Made by a program: the position numbers and the translations under genes. DNA of 64,000 nucleotides from assembly GCA_019915135.1 (NCBI GenBank), contig JAHLMK010000009.1:620001-684000 (forward strand), read 5' to 3'. The notes under the pieces were generated by a model. That model made no database searches and was not told where the DNA came from. It saw only the letters and a list, made by a program, of their open reading frames with translations. Below, in pieces: positions 48,397 to 60,197 of this stretch (its first letter is position 1; every line of letters begins with the position of its first letter). The stretch is from Strobilurus pachycystidiatus (Eukaryota > Basidiomycota > Agaricomycetes > Agaricales > Physalacriaceae).

Positions 48397-51306
48397 ATGG
48401 ACTCGACCTCGCCACCGGAGGCCACCTATATATCGCCCGACGCCGACGCCTCTCCCGACAGCGGCGGCAACGCTCCTGAAAATGGCGGCAAGAATTCCGA
48501 AAAGCGGGTGTCGCTAGCCTGCCATCGATGTCGGGCTAAACGGGCCCGATGCTCGGGCGAGAAGCCGGTCTGCAAGACGTGTGCCAAAGTAGGTGAAAAG
48601 TGCATATGGCCGACGGGGCGCAAGCGCAAGCGCACACGGCGGGAGATGGAGGAGGAGGAGCAAAAGGAGCGGGCCAGACGGGCGACGGAAGAACTCAATG
48701 TCGCACAGACGAACGGCGCGCAGGCGGGGCTCAACGTCCACGACGGCGCTCTCTGGGTGCGTGCGCTCGCCGACGCCGTCGTTTTGCTCTCTGACGCGGT
48801 ATTTCTAGAACCATATGGACCCACTGCACGCCGCCAATATGTGGGACTTCCCGATGCCTGCGACGTCAAGCTCGTATATCTGGCCGGCGCCGGCGACGTC
48901 TCAGATGTCGCTGCAGCTCAAGACCTCTCCCGAAGCGTCGAGCAGCGTCCCGCTACCGCTCCGACATCCCGAAAAGCACACTGCCAACCTTGTGCGCGCC
49001 ATGGAATCGCAGGTCGCGTACATCGACGGCGATCCATCCAAGCCGAACGGTCTTGAGCTGTATTACTATAGATTCGTGGGTCTTTCTTTCTGTAACTCTA
49101 TGATATTTGTTGACTCTCGACTAGTCCGGATCCACAGCCATCCAGTATGTTTTTGAGACTGCTTGTTAAGCTGTTTTATTGACTTGGTTGCTTAGCCCCG
49201 GCATCAATCGCATATCCCTCAAGTTGCAGCCTCGGATGGCTGCCGGCGCCAGTGCTCCCGTCCCGACGATACATTCCAAACCCGGCTCGCCCGAACCCCC
49301 GGAAGTCATGTTCGATGATGTGGGACTCCCCTTGCCCCACATCCATATACCGCTACTTGACAACTTCTTCAACATCATGAGTCCCTACTTTCCCAGTATC
49401 AGTCGAAAACGAATGGAAGAGCGCCTCGAGACGGGTACCATGTCTGCTTTTCTTCTCAATTGTACGCTCACTTGGCTGCGGACAACGCTACCCAACACTT
49501 ACTCCTCGAGCAGGTATCTGCGCGATCAGTGCACGTTTTCACCCATCCGGGACTGAGGCGCCTGCCAAGGTTTGTTCATCCTTCCAAGATGTATGCATTT
49601 TTTTCTTACGAACGCATTGCAGGCTTGCGCCCCTTTCATAACACAAGCGCAAGAACTAATCATACCTCTCCTTCATCTGCCTACGCACGACGTGGTAACA
49701 GGACTACTGCTTCTTGCTTGGGCAAATTATGGGCAAAATTCTGAGAGTGGGTTATGGGTAAGCCGATTTCGCTGTCATCAGACGACTAACTCACCAAAAT
49801 CCTTGTAGCAATATTCAGGGTACACTACTCTTCATCAATCATGACATAGCAGCCGCTCACAAATTCACTAGCATGGCCATACGAATGGCTTTGGACCTTG
49901 GCCTTCACGAGGTAGGCCACACATACATGTTTTGACAATGGCAATGGATAATCATCTTGGCAGATATCCGAGATATATGAATCCGCAGCCCATGTCGTCC
50001 GGACGCGCCTACTCTTCTGGAGTCTCTTTGTTACGGATCGCATCCTGGCCTTCTCGACAGGTCGTCCACCGTCGATATCAGAAGATATGATTGAAATACC
50101 ACTTCCAACTGACGAAGATTTCATTCCCGATCCCGCAGGGCGTCTAGATATGCCCACAGAGGTGCCCTTCCAGTATTGGGTTCGATTGATGGTTCTCTGT
50201 GGTCGGATAGCAGGCGTCCTGAATGGTCGAAGAGGGCGAATACGGACACTGGTCGCTTCTGCAGTGGACGGAGGCGGTGGGCTTGGTGGACTGCAGAGCC
50301 AGTTGGTCGCATTTTATGCTGACCTGCCTCCGGCGATGAAGTGGGGTGTGGATAACTTTCGAGTGCAGGATGGAAGAGGGCATGGGGGGACGTATCTGAC
50401 GTTGCACCTTTGGGCGAATGCGGTTATGGCGCTGGTATACCACCCGGAGCTACTTTCGAGTCCGTCAGGGATGGAGACGCCTCTTTCGCAGAATATGGAC
50501 CGATCCATCAAGTTGTCGCTGTCGAGCTCGAGGACTATAAGCGAGTGTCTTGTGTTTGCCGACCTGTTTTCGAGCCAGAGCTATGTATGTTCACTCTCAT
50601 CGTATTCTTACCACGCCTGTACTGACACTTCTGTGCGCAGTTATCCAGTCCTTTCACCGTACAACCGATATACGTCGCCTGTCTGGCGTTCATACATGAC
50701 ATGAAAATGAGCGCATTGGGGATGGGTGCTGAAGACAAGTCGCAGCCGCGCACAGCGGATCTCCTCCTCACGTCGCTCGCTAAGCAGAATCTGACTGCGC
50801 TCATCAAGGCTATACATCATATGGAGCACTATTGGGCGGGCATCGCGTATGTGAGCGGGGTACTGGATGAGAAGGCTGCCGGGCTGGGGTTCTCGAGGGC
50901 GGAACTTGGTACAGAGAACCAGAAGAACGTCAAGACGTACATATCGCTGCCCGACAAGGGGCTCTTGAGGCGGTTTACTAGTGAGTCTTTTCTTTGTTTG
51001 CGAAAGACATGATCTGATGCGATGTAGATGCGGATTTGAAAACTGCACCTCCGACGGAGACTTCTTTGAGGGCGTCCATTGCGAAGGAGGCGGCTGAGTC
51101 AAGTGAGTCTTGGGAACGATTTTTTCACAGGAAAGAAGATACTAATTCTAGGCGTTCGTTCATCAGATACCTGCTCACTGGACGAGCTCTTCAGCGCGTA
51201 TTCGGTGGAAGGGTTCTACGTGCAGCCTGTGAATCCGTTCGATTTGCAGAGCTTGTTGGGGACGCCGGGGAGCGATGGGTCGCAGGCGGGGCCTCCGTCT
51301 ACATGA
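48397..51306 (+). CDS. Zn2Cys6 fungal transcription factor
   Basis: Twelve exons (48397-48756, 48809-49075, 49125-49144, 49196-49461, 49514-49569, 49623-49757, 49809-49819, 49872-49911, 49964-50584, 50641-50980, 51028-51102, 51152-51306) close to 781 aa. The binuclear zinc cluster sits at about residues 45-75: CHRC, RAKRARC, GEKPVCKTC, AKVGEKC (C-x2-C-x6-C-x6-C-x2-C-x6-C), followed by a basic linker (GRKRKRTRREM) and an acidic helix. The middle holds the fungal-specific transcription factor domain: LLNCICAISARF, MAIRMALDLGLHE, RTRLLFWSLFVTDRILAFSTGRPPSI. Exon 7 is 11 nt. The in-frame ATG at 48310 would add 29 residues; 48397 is preferred because the extra part has no protein character. Likely a nuclear regulator; its targets cannot be inferred. 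Confidence 0.9.
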
Positions 51307-51616
51307 ACGACTCGGAGTCGGGGCGTTACTACTGTATTTGCATCACTACTACTTATGTGTAATCTTATTAAGGCAAAGCATGTATTCGTATATCGGAAAC
51401 CGACGGGTGGGCGTTTCGTTATCTGACACCTGGGCACTCAACACGATGCCCAACAGGACTGGAGAAAGTGTGAGCTGATAACCAGTCAGTGCCTTCAAAT
51501 CCCTCATTCTTTATGTAATAGAACAGCCTGCTAGGAAGCCAAAGAAAGTCAGTGGGGCCTGGGCATCCGACACTGAGGCCTCGACTAGGGCTCTCCGCAG
51601 CCCGGTTGGCGCTCAA

Positions 51617-52075
51617 TAGGGTAGTGGGGGAAACCTATGTTTCCCCCCCAAAAACGGTTTGACTCGGTAACTTACCGGTTTGGTACCGGTTCCAAACCTC
51701 GGAGGGCTGGGATGGTAGGTTCGGAACCTGTCACATGATAAAATCATGTGATCCTCTGGCAGGAGGCTATCACAGCATATGTGGCGTAAAATACTGAGAA
51801 AGACACCTGCAGTCTGACCAAATGCACATACAAGTCTCTGAGACAGCTATGAATGAATACTTTGGGACTAGAAAGCCCAAAGACAAATGCTCTGAGAGCT
51901 GTTTGTGGCCGCCAGACGGAGGCGGGACTGGGGCGGGAGGCGCGCGGCGGGGTCACGTGAATTTATCACGTGAGGGTTTGGAACTGGTTCCAAACCGGTA
52001 TGAAACCTGGCGGGGCGGCGGGGTCGGTACCAAACCGGTTTGGTACCGCCTCGGGAGGTTTGACCCACGACCCTA
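51617..52075. mobile_element. 459-bp hAT-type MITE
   Basis: Begins TAGGGTAGTGGGGGAAACC and ends with the imperfect reverse complement (GGTTTGACCCACGACCCTA). An 8-bp target duplication, GCGCTCAA, flanks it (51609-51616 and 52076-52083). The 8-bp duplication and TAGGG-type ends are hAT hallmarks. No transposase. The interior carries GGTTCCAAACC/ACCGGTTT words and paired CACGTGA motifs. Confidence 0.9.
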
Positions 52076-52160
52076 GCGCTCAATGCTCCAGAGTCCATGG
52101 TCCATGGACTAGGGCCTAGGTTCTAGATAATGGTACTCGTATCTGAACAGTGAACAGCAC

Positions 52161-52490
52161 TAGGGTGGCGCAGTAAACCCTAGGTTTCGATACACCTAGG
52201 GTTTACTGTGGTTATTAACGGTATCGATACGGTATCGAAAGGTCGAGGAGTAGGTTTGGAGGTTTCGATACCAGCACGTGATGGCTTCACGTGACCGTCG
52301 CGGCGCTGCTGGGCGAGCCTGAGACCAGCGACAAGAGAGCGGGGAAGGGCGGGAGGGCGGCGCGCCCATCACGTGTGTGTATCACGTGCCAGTATCGAAA
52401 CCGTTAGTAACGGTATCGAAACCTAGGCCAAAATGTGGGTAGGTTAGTAACGGTTTCAAACCTACCAGGTAGGTTTACTGCGCCACCCTA
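52161..52490. mobile_element. 330-bp hAT-type MITE
   Basis: Terminal repeats TAGGGTGGCGCAGTAAACC (52161-52179) and its exact reverse complement (52472-52490), flanked by the 8-bp duplication AACAGCAC (52153-52160 and 52491-52498). Non-coding. Like the neighbouring 459-bp element it has a GCGGGAGG/GCGCGC core next to two CACGTG words, so the two are probably relatives. GGTATCGA-type words are repeated inside. Confidence 0.93.
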
Positions 52491-52570
52491 AACAGCACCA
52501 GTCACCAGTCTGTCAGATGTCTGATTGAACGAGAGGGCAAAAATTAGTCTGTTACTTCTAGAGTTCTAAT

Positions 52571-52641
52571 TCCGATACGGGGAATCGAACCCCGAGCTGC
52601 CGCGTGAAAGGCGGCAATGTTAGCCGTTACACCATATCGGA
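52571..52641 (-). tRNA. tRNA-Glu (anticodon TTC)
   Basis: Minus strand: the 7-bp acceptor stem TCCGATA/TATCGGA pairs perfectly, the D region reads GTGTAACGGCTAACA, the anticodon arm CCGCCTTTCACGCGG gives TTC, and the T arm CGGGGTTCGATTCCCCG is intact. 71 nt, no intron. The nearest MITE ends 80 bp away. Confidence 0.95.
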
Positions 52642-53080
52642 TACAATTGTAGGCAAAAGGATAGCACTGGTCGTGAACGACAGCCAGATTGCGCAAGATC
52701 TACTCTCTCATGAATGAACTCAAAGTCATTGCAAATGCTATCGATTTTAGGTTCGAAGCCAACATCAAGGAACAATCAAGGAATATACTACATGCCCTTA
52801 GGACGATACGATCTTGCTACTTGTCTTGCTAATGAGACTATCATTCCGGCAACTGCCGCACCTCCTTCCTCCATACTTCCAAGATGCAAATCATAGGACG
52901 CGCATGTATACGCCCTCTCAGCGGGCCGATACTTTCAGACCCGGTGATGGATGCGGCGCTCCTTTCCTCACAGCCACTTAGAAAGTCCCACCTTCTAACC
53001 GCACGGATACATATAAACCCGCGTGTCTGCTCGCTGTAATATAACCCCAGGATGCAGTCTACATCTCCGGCCAACTTTCA

Positions 53081-55112
53081 ATGGATCGCCATATCTTCCC
53101 TGACCACACTAGTCTCGTCCTCCGTTCTCTGAGGGGTCTCGTCGCTTCCCATCCAACTCTCTCACTACTTCCCGCCACAAGAACGGTCATCAACGCTGCA
53201 CATGATACTAGCAAGGTCTCTCTGATCTGCGGAGGAGGAGCTGGTCATGAACCGGGGTCGACTGGCTTTGTCGGACGCGGTTTTCTTTCCGCGTCGGTGA
53301 GTGGCGATACCTTTGCCAGCCCATCCGCAAAGCAAGTCTACACCGCCGTCAAGGCCGTCCCCTCGACGGCCGGAACCATCCTCATCATCACCAACTATAC
53401 CGGCGACAACCTCCACTTTGGTCTGGCGTGTCAGCAGGCGCGTGCCAACGGCATCGACAACATCGCCATCCTCCCCGTCTGCGACGATGTCAGTGTCGGC
53501 CGCACGAAAGGCGCCTTGGTCGGCCGCCGCGCCATGGCTGGTACTATCCTGGCCTGCAAACTTCTTGGTGCCGCATCCGAAGCCAACTTCTCCTTCCCCG
53601 ATACCCTCTCCTTCGGTAAAGCCGTCACCGATGGTCTCCTTTCTATTGGATGCACCCTCGGACACTGTCACGTCCCCGGGCGAGACAACGCCAAATACGG
53701 GATAATTGGCGAGGACACCATCGAAATCGGCCTCGGATTGCACAATGAACCAGGTGTCTTCGTCGTCACGCCTCAGCCTCCTCCCGACGAGCTCATTGCG
53801 CGCATGCTCGATTTGCTCTTGAACCAGGAGGACAAGGAGCGCTCTTTCGTTCCTTTCCAGGAGGGCGATGGGGTCATTCTCTTCGTGAACAACATGGGTG
53901 GGATGAGTGTCTTGGAAATGTACGCTGTTGTCGATGAAGTGACGCGCCAAATCGGTGAGTAGATCCATTCTAATCTTGCGGACATTGTCTGATTCGTTCC
54001 TTCCTCAGAATCGCACCCTTTGAAGATTCGTATCGAACGCACCCAGTGTGGCTCCTTCATGACTTCTCTCAACGCGCCTGGTTTTTCCATAACACTCCTC
54101 AACATCTCCCACACCGCTCGCACCTTCAACAGTGGGAAAGGAGAGCAAGAAATCCTGGATCTATACGATGCACCTCACGCTAGTGCTGCGTGGCCAGGAG
54201 GAAACATCTACCCCGTACCCGAGACCTTGAAGAAGAGGACGCGAGAAGAAAAATTCATCGAGATCAAGGACGAACCTGTTGCTCTGCATGAAGAGTCCAA
54301 GGGCCCGAAGGTATCTGGTGAGTCTTTTCGCATCTATTCCTTCCTTCGTTTGATTGATTGCTTGTAGTTGACCCCGAAATTCTTCGACGCGCTATAAGGA
54401 CGGGCGCACAAGCAGTATACGACGCTGAACCCGATTTGACAAAGTGGGATACTGTAAGCACCAAGTCGTGCTGTATCTGTCTCCTCTCACGTCGATGTTA
54501 GATTGTCGGTGACGGCGATTGTGGCGAGACTTGTGCGATTGGTGCGAAGTCAGTCATGGATGCCCTCGACAAGGGCCTTGGCGAGGATGGTGACCTGGTC
54601 GCCACTCTTCGTGATGTTACTGAAATCATTGATGGTGTGTACACTCTCGAACTCTGTTATTTTGCGTGTCTCTCATCACATCACCAGACAACTGCGGTGG
54701 AACTCTGGGTGCCATCTACAGCATCTTCCTCGCCGCTCTCACTGCAGAAGTACGGTTGCTAGGCACAAGCCGTCCGGTCGATGTTGGCTTCTGGGGTGAA
54801 GCAGCGGCAAAGGCGATAGAGACATTGGGCCACAGCACCAAAGCGCGTGTCGGCCATCGCACAGTCATGGATGCTCTCATCCCCTTCGTCGATGGTCTTT
54901 CGGCTCCAGCATCCTCTGACGTCGCCGGACTTACAGAAGCCATCAAACGATGTGCAGCTGGAGGTGAGGGTACGAAGGATCTCGTCGCCAAGTTGGGACG
55001 CGCTACCTATGTTGGTTCGGATCGTGGTCCTCTACCTCCCGACCCAGGTGCAATGAGCATGGTCGCCTTTGTGCGTGGCATGGGCGGTGTCTTCGGTATA
55101 CAGGCACAATAA
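53081..55112 (+). CDS. DAK1: Dihydroxyacetone (glycerone) kinase
   Basis: Five exons (53081-53954, 54009-54317, 54368-54453, 54502-54634, 54688-55112) close to 608 aa, the usual length of fungal two-domain DAKs. The N-terminal DhaK domain has GGGAGHEP, GTILIITNYTGD (substrate-pocket strand), DDVSVGR and LGHCHVPG, whose His fits the residue that binds dihydroxyacetone covalently; the domain ends with FVNNMGGMS. The C-terminal DhaL (ATP) domain has VGDGDCGET (Mg-binding Asp), GGTLGAIYS, a helical bundle, ATYVGSDRGPLPPDPGA and the closing V.G. It phosphorylates dihydroxyacetone to DHAP with ATP, serving glycerol use and detoxification. A TATAAA-like word lies near 53011. Confidence 0.95.
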
Positions 55113-55221
55113 GATAGCATCTCGTGTCGTGCTATATACCTTCGTATTTAGGGGAGACATTGGGGACAATCGCATTATCTTAGACAGTCGAACAACAAAT
55201 AATGGATTGTAGATTTCTTGT

Positions 55222-56276
55222 CTATGCGCGTACGAAGAAAGTAAGAATCGTATTGCCCAAATCTGCGTCAACAATCGGAACTTTGCGCTTGAACGCCTTG
55301 GACTTCAGGTTGAACTGAGATATTGCTCGACCGTCACCTGGATCTACACCAGATTAGGCATGTACTAAAATACGGTTCTCCAAACGCACCTTGTATCGAT
55401 AACATGAACTCCTCCAGTGTATCCTCTGTTACCTCGAAAAGTTTCTTCAAGCCCTCCAAATCGGCGAGATTGTGAACCAGCACTGTCAGCTTCCTCAGCC
55501 GACTCAGGTTAAAAAAGCAGGGATTGGAGACGACCGCCTCGCAGGTGTGATTTGCGTCACATTTCCACTTGCAGCAATCAAGCGTCAACGACTCGAGTTG
55601 TGGCGCAAGTACGCCACATGCACATCCGACTCGACAGGGACCTTGATCGTAGGTTTGGAACGTCAGATGCTGGAGATGCACCAAGGGCCGAAGTAGCTGA
55701 CACTTCCCGGACATGTCCAGGATGGAGGACGTCACCGAGAGCGCGGTGATGTAATTCGGCGTAATCGTTTGACGGCGATGCAGAATATCGGATGGTGAGA
55801 TATTATACCGACATGGATCATTGAGCTGGAGGGACCGCAAGTTGGGAAAGATCCGGAGGGAGGGAATGATAGACCCGTCCATGGGATAACCGTTGGCGAG
55901 GATAACGGTGCGGACATAGCCTTGCAGACCACTGGCAGGTGGAAGCTTCTTTAAAAGGCGTTGGTATGTTGTCCAGCTTATGGGGCCTAGTGTGTGCCAC
56001 AGATGTGCGCGGCAGCGGGGAAGGAATCTGCTTGAGACGAGGCTGCACGTCTTGAGGGTAGGCTTGTCATCATGAAAGTGGTCAATGATTGCGTCCCCTA
56101 GTTCGGGTGGGAGGAAGTGGTGGTGCTGTGTGCTACGCCGAATGTGAACTTAGTTGGGATGTAGAGAAGCACTGGAATACATACCAAGGCGTGGTGACAG
56201 ACCACCTGGGAAATGGGTCCAGGAGTAACCATATGATAGCAGACGCCGACACTGACAGGAGCAGCTGAGGGTCCAT
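55222..56276 (-). CDS. F-box-like protein A
   Basis: Exons 56276-56185, 56132-55390 and 55343-55222 close to 318 aa. After a hydrophobic N-terminus (SVSASAIIWLLL) the F-box-like stretch reads FLPPELGDAIIDHF to KTCSLVSSRFLPRCRAHLW (about residues 37-70). Leucine-rich, LRR-like segments follow (FPNLRSLQLND, LVHLQHLTFQ, APQLESLTLD, LSRLRKLTVLV), with several cysteines in the middle repeat. Such proteins are numerous in Agaricomycetes and are presumed to be substrate adaptors of SCF ubiquitin ligases. The hydrophobic start is unusual; a later internal start would lose the F-box. It is divergently arranged with the next gene. Confidence 0.75.
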
Positions 56277-56690
56277 CTTGGACGGGAAGAACAATGATTG
56301 AGATAGGGCATTGTTTTTCAATGGAAATGGGAAGCATCTTTGATACAGCGGGCTGGAGCTGCGAATCGGAAACGCAAGCTCAGCAAGGACTTCGAATCAT
56401 GCGAGTCACATCACCCGAGGACGGAGGTTGACATCAGCTCCAGCACAAAGCGCATCAAGCCAAATCAGTACTAAAGATGAAGTGACTTGTGCATGTTGAC
56501 CTGCTTAGTAGACCTCTATGAGAGACCGCTACAGCCTATGGGTGCGTGTTGACAGTTGAAAGTTCGGGACAAGATGAAGCTTCAGGCTAGGGCTGTATTC
56601 GGACATAGCGGCCCAAAGATATTCGATCGGCCTGGACCCCCGACTCAACTTGACCTTTTACTTTCATCATCACAAGCCTTTTCCTTCGGC

Positions 56691-58006
56691 ATGGCAAGTG
56701 TCTCTACATAGCCTGATGAAATGCAGATCTTGATGCTCTCTCTCAGGGCGACGCCTCCAGCTATCCGGATCCCAACTCCTCGTTGTGCAACCTCCCGAAT
56801 TGGTCGAAAAGATAATCCATGCGGCATGGCAGCATAGCGCGCGAGATCTCCGCTCTTTTTGTCTCGTCTCTCGCGAATGGTTGTCCATAGCCCAACCGAT
56901 CCTCTTCAACTCGGTCGAATTAACCCAAAATCACATTCTCACCAATCCTCCACTGACTTCCACGGCGGCGTCAGACAAGTTTGGCGTCCCGGATTTTATC
57001 GCGGGACTGCCTGATCCCGAATTCTGCCAGGTCGGGTCGCCTTCTCAGATGCGAGAGCTACTGGACCAGGCGCTACATATCTGCGCCAATTTTCGACATG
57101 TGTCTTTGTACAGCGCGCGGCCAATCAACGGAAAGGAGATGCCTTTCAGTGAAGACTTCATGAAGCTCATACCCCAGTTACTCTCGATGTGCTCCAACGT
57201 GGAGTACGTGATGGTCGAGCAAAGCTCATATCGTGCTAGTGAGGTTATGGACTGGGACACACTGGCTTTCATGCACGACTCGCTGTGCTCCGTCTTCTCA
57301 AGCAAGCTCAAGATCCTCAGTTTGGGCTCTACGCACTTCCCCAGTCTGGAGACACTCTCCCGTCTCATTGCCGGCTGTACTAGCCTCGAGACACTCGTTC
57401 TTGATCGTATTGCCGTAGGGCTACCAGACACTGCCCAAGCAGCAACCCGATCGCGATCTCAACCCCTGCCTCCGCTCACACAGCGATCTGCGAGTCTCAA
57501 ATCACTCGCATTCTATGCATACGATGACAGAACATATGTGGACGTTCTTGATCTTTTTACTTCACCTTCATCGCCTATCGACGTCGCCAACACTCTAGCA
57601 TTTTCACTTTCCATAGATTACCATTGGGACTTCAGTGCCGGGCCGATGCCTGCTACTGAACCAGCGACGACCCGCTTACTCCGAAAGCATAAGCGACCGC
57701 TGACCCATCTGCGTTTACCGCACCCACTATCTCGTTCGTTTGTTCATTACTTTTCAAATTCTTAAGTGCGTGCTGATGCGACTCGTAGAGGACCTAGGAT
57801 CGTTCCCATCTGCGAGGTCCCTCCAATCCCTGTTTGTTACCTCCCCGATGCATCGCCCCAGAGTGTCAACTCCTTCCTGGCTAGCACGTTCCTTCGAAAC
57901 GGCGGACTTTCCCCTTTTGACCGCTTTGCATCTGAACATTCCCCGAGCGCTTACTAGCCTAACGTCAATTTCACTCGAAAATGACCACGATGCCTGGCGA
58001 GCATAA
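56691..58006 (+). CDS. F-box-like protein B
   Basis: Exons 56691-56697, 56747-57733 and 57789-58006 close to 403 aa. The first coding exon is 7 nt (ATGGCAA); its intron ends in CTCTCTCAG. The F-box-like stretch LQLSGSQLLVVQPPELVEKIIH to LRSFCLVSREWL is near the N-terminus. Leucine-rich segments follow (FRHVSLYS, LKILSLGS, CTSLETLVLD, LKSLAFYA). A 55-nt intron (57734-57788, with a GCTGATGCG branch area) leads to an exon with FPLLTALHLNIPRAL. Probably an SCF adaptor. Its start lies 414 bp from that of F-box protein A, so they share a promoter region. Confidence 0.75.
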
Positions 58007-58606
58007 GGACTCGCTTTGTCGTGCCGGGATCCTAGAATGGCTCTCACTATCGACCTTACACACGGTCTTCCGAACAGAGAGATCCTGCCGATTGGACGGG
58101 AAATTATAGCACTGATCATGGGCAACGATGAAGAAAGAGGGCCTGATGTCCTTTTATTATCTTTGGTCAAGTACGTCTCATCTGACCCATTGTACCCTTG
58201 ACACCACTTGCTCGACATGGAGTATGATGCCAAGCTTTTGTCTATGAATCGAATGGCACCATGAAATGTTCCAAATTGAAAGAGAAACAGACTATACCAA
58301 GCTCGAACATGATCCTCCGCAGGCAAATCCTCCCAGATACTGCTCTCAAGGTTCGCTCCATGAGCTCAGTCAAGTCGAGGGTCCTTATGGCCGCGATAGC
58401 TAAATACATGAACTAAAACGGTAGACCATCCCGACCCGACGTGCCGATCATGCCGCCCTCCCGACTTCCCAATCGAACCAAGTGGTGCACGCGTCCTTGA
58501 CAACGTACCATCATCACAGTGATCACTATCGAAGAACACCTCGTCGGTAAGCTCTTTCGCGTCTGTATATTTAATTACTCGTATGTATGCAGCGACTATA
58601 GACTTC
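58007..58606. other. Intergenic stretch between convergent genes
   Basis: Between the stop codons of F-box protein B and the aldolase. No gene seen. Confidence 0.4.
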
Positions 58607-59579
58607 CTATGCCTTTCCAGCGCTCTCAAAGAGGATCATAAAGCGGTCGCATGCCTTGGCAAACGCCTCGGTCGCCTCCTCGACGGCGTCGGGGAACGGC
58701 TTCTCCTGCAGCGCGGCAACGAGCGCCTTGACGTATGGATCGCGACCCCACGAGTTGACGTTGAACTGTAGCGAGTGTTAGCTGGGAGGATTGGACGACG
58801 GCAGCGACGACATACCTTGCTCACACCGCTCTTGACACACTCGACAAAGAGCTCGTCGGGCAGCTCGTCGGTGCCGTGCAGACAGATGGGAATGCCGCGG
58901 CCCTTGAACGTTTCTCGAAGGTCGCGCAGGATCTCGGTCTTGAAGTTGGGAGGGTTGATGTACGAGCCGTGGAGGTTGCCGATTGAAGGAGCAAGGATGG
59001 TGGCGCCAGTGCTGTCTAAAAGGTAAGAAACCGCTTAGATCCAAGTCTAACAAAGACTTACCCCTTCATGAACGCATCAGCCTTCTTGGGATCCGTCAGC
59101 TTGGCCCCGCTAATCATCCTGAGCCCAGCCTCGCCACCCTCTAGTCGCCCAAGCTCGACTTCGACCGCGACACCCGCCTTCCTCGCCCGCTCGACCCACG
59201 GCTTCGCCTCCGCGATGTTCTCCTCGTCCGTGTCCGCATGACTGGCATCCACCATAATCGAATCAAAGGCGATCCCCTGCTCAGCGAGCCCAACCGCCAG
59301 CTCCAGCTGCTCCGTGCTCGTCGCGTGGTCAAGATGCACAGATATCGGCACCGTGGCGCCGTGTGCCGCGTTCAGGCAGAATTGGAGAAAGGGGCCACCG
59401 CCGTACGCGAGCGTGACGGGGAAGAGCTGCAAGATAGCGGGCGAGTTGTTGCGCTCGGCGGCGCGGACTAGGCCGATGACAGAGTGCGCGTCGTAGCATG
59501 TCTGCGCGATGATACCGTACCCGCCCTTCTCGGCGGCGGTCAGGATTTGGATGGTGCGGTTGTTGGACCAGTCGGACAT
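58607..59579 (-). CDS. Class II ketose-bisphosphate aldolase
   Basis: Exons 59579-59062, 59011-58816 and 58765-58607 close to 290 aa. Class II (zinc) aldolase layout: GYGIIAQTCYD, VPISVHLDHA (first zinc His and the catalytic Asp), FDSIMVDASH, VEVELGRLEGGE (Glu ligand region), APSIGNLHG and ICLHGTDELPDEL (two further zinc His), and FNVNSWGR at the C-terminal barrel strand. It lacks the insertions of the main glycolytic fungal fructose-bisphosphate aldolase (about 360 aa) and is closer in size to tagatose- or fructose-bisphosphate aldolases of the GatY/KbaY type. It should split a ketose-1,x-bisphosphate to DHAP plus an aldehyde. The substrate is not determined; the nearby dihydroxyacetone kinase also makes DHAP. 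Confidence 0.85.
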
Positions 59580-60197
59580 TGTGTGTTATTGCTGGGACTC
59601 GAAGACGTGTTCTCGCTACTTTTGTATCCACCGTGATTCCGCTAAGAGCCGCGCCTCTTCGGGATGATTGCCAGGGGCCGAATAGCCTGGAAGTGTATGT
59701 TTCCTGGCAGGTTCCTGGCGGCGTCATATCCGCCGGCAGAATCTGGGTATCACTTTATCACCAGGAATCGGGTTCAGTCGTGTGCTTCAGGCTCACATTT
59801 ACAAAACTTGGGCAATTCCACAACCTCTGACCGACCGTGGCACGCATACCGCCACCTGCTGGACTTTCCCCGACGTCTTTGCAGTCGTCCATGACATCAA
59901 GGTTTTAGCCTTTCAACGGTTCTTCCCCCCGGAATGATATAGACCCGCCTGGCCTCCAAGAAAACAAATACCCCACTGCGGGGGTCGGAATAAGCGGCCA
60001 GATCATTGCGACCCATACATCCAGGACTGGCGGTGACAGGACGCTGGGGTACATAAACCCCCAGAGACGACCACCAACCCCGACTTGTTCCCTCTCCACA
60101 CTCGCCCATCCCCACATCCCCCTTTCCGCCTACTTCACAAACAAGTCCTTGCGTTCCTTACCCCTTTAACCGATCACACTTCTTCTCCTTCTCCGTC

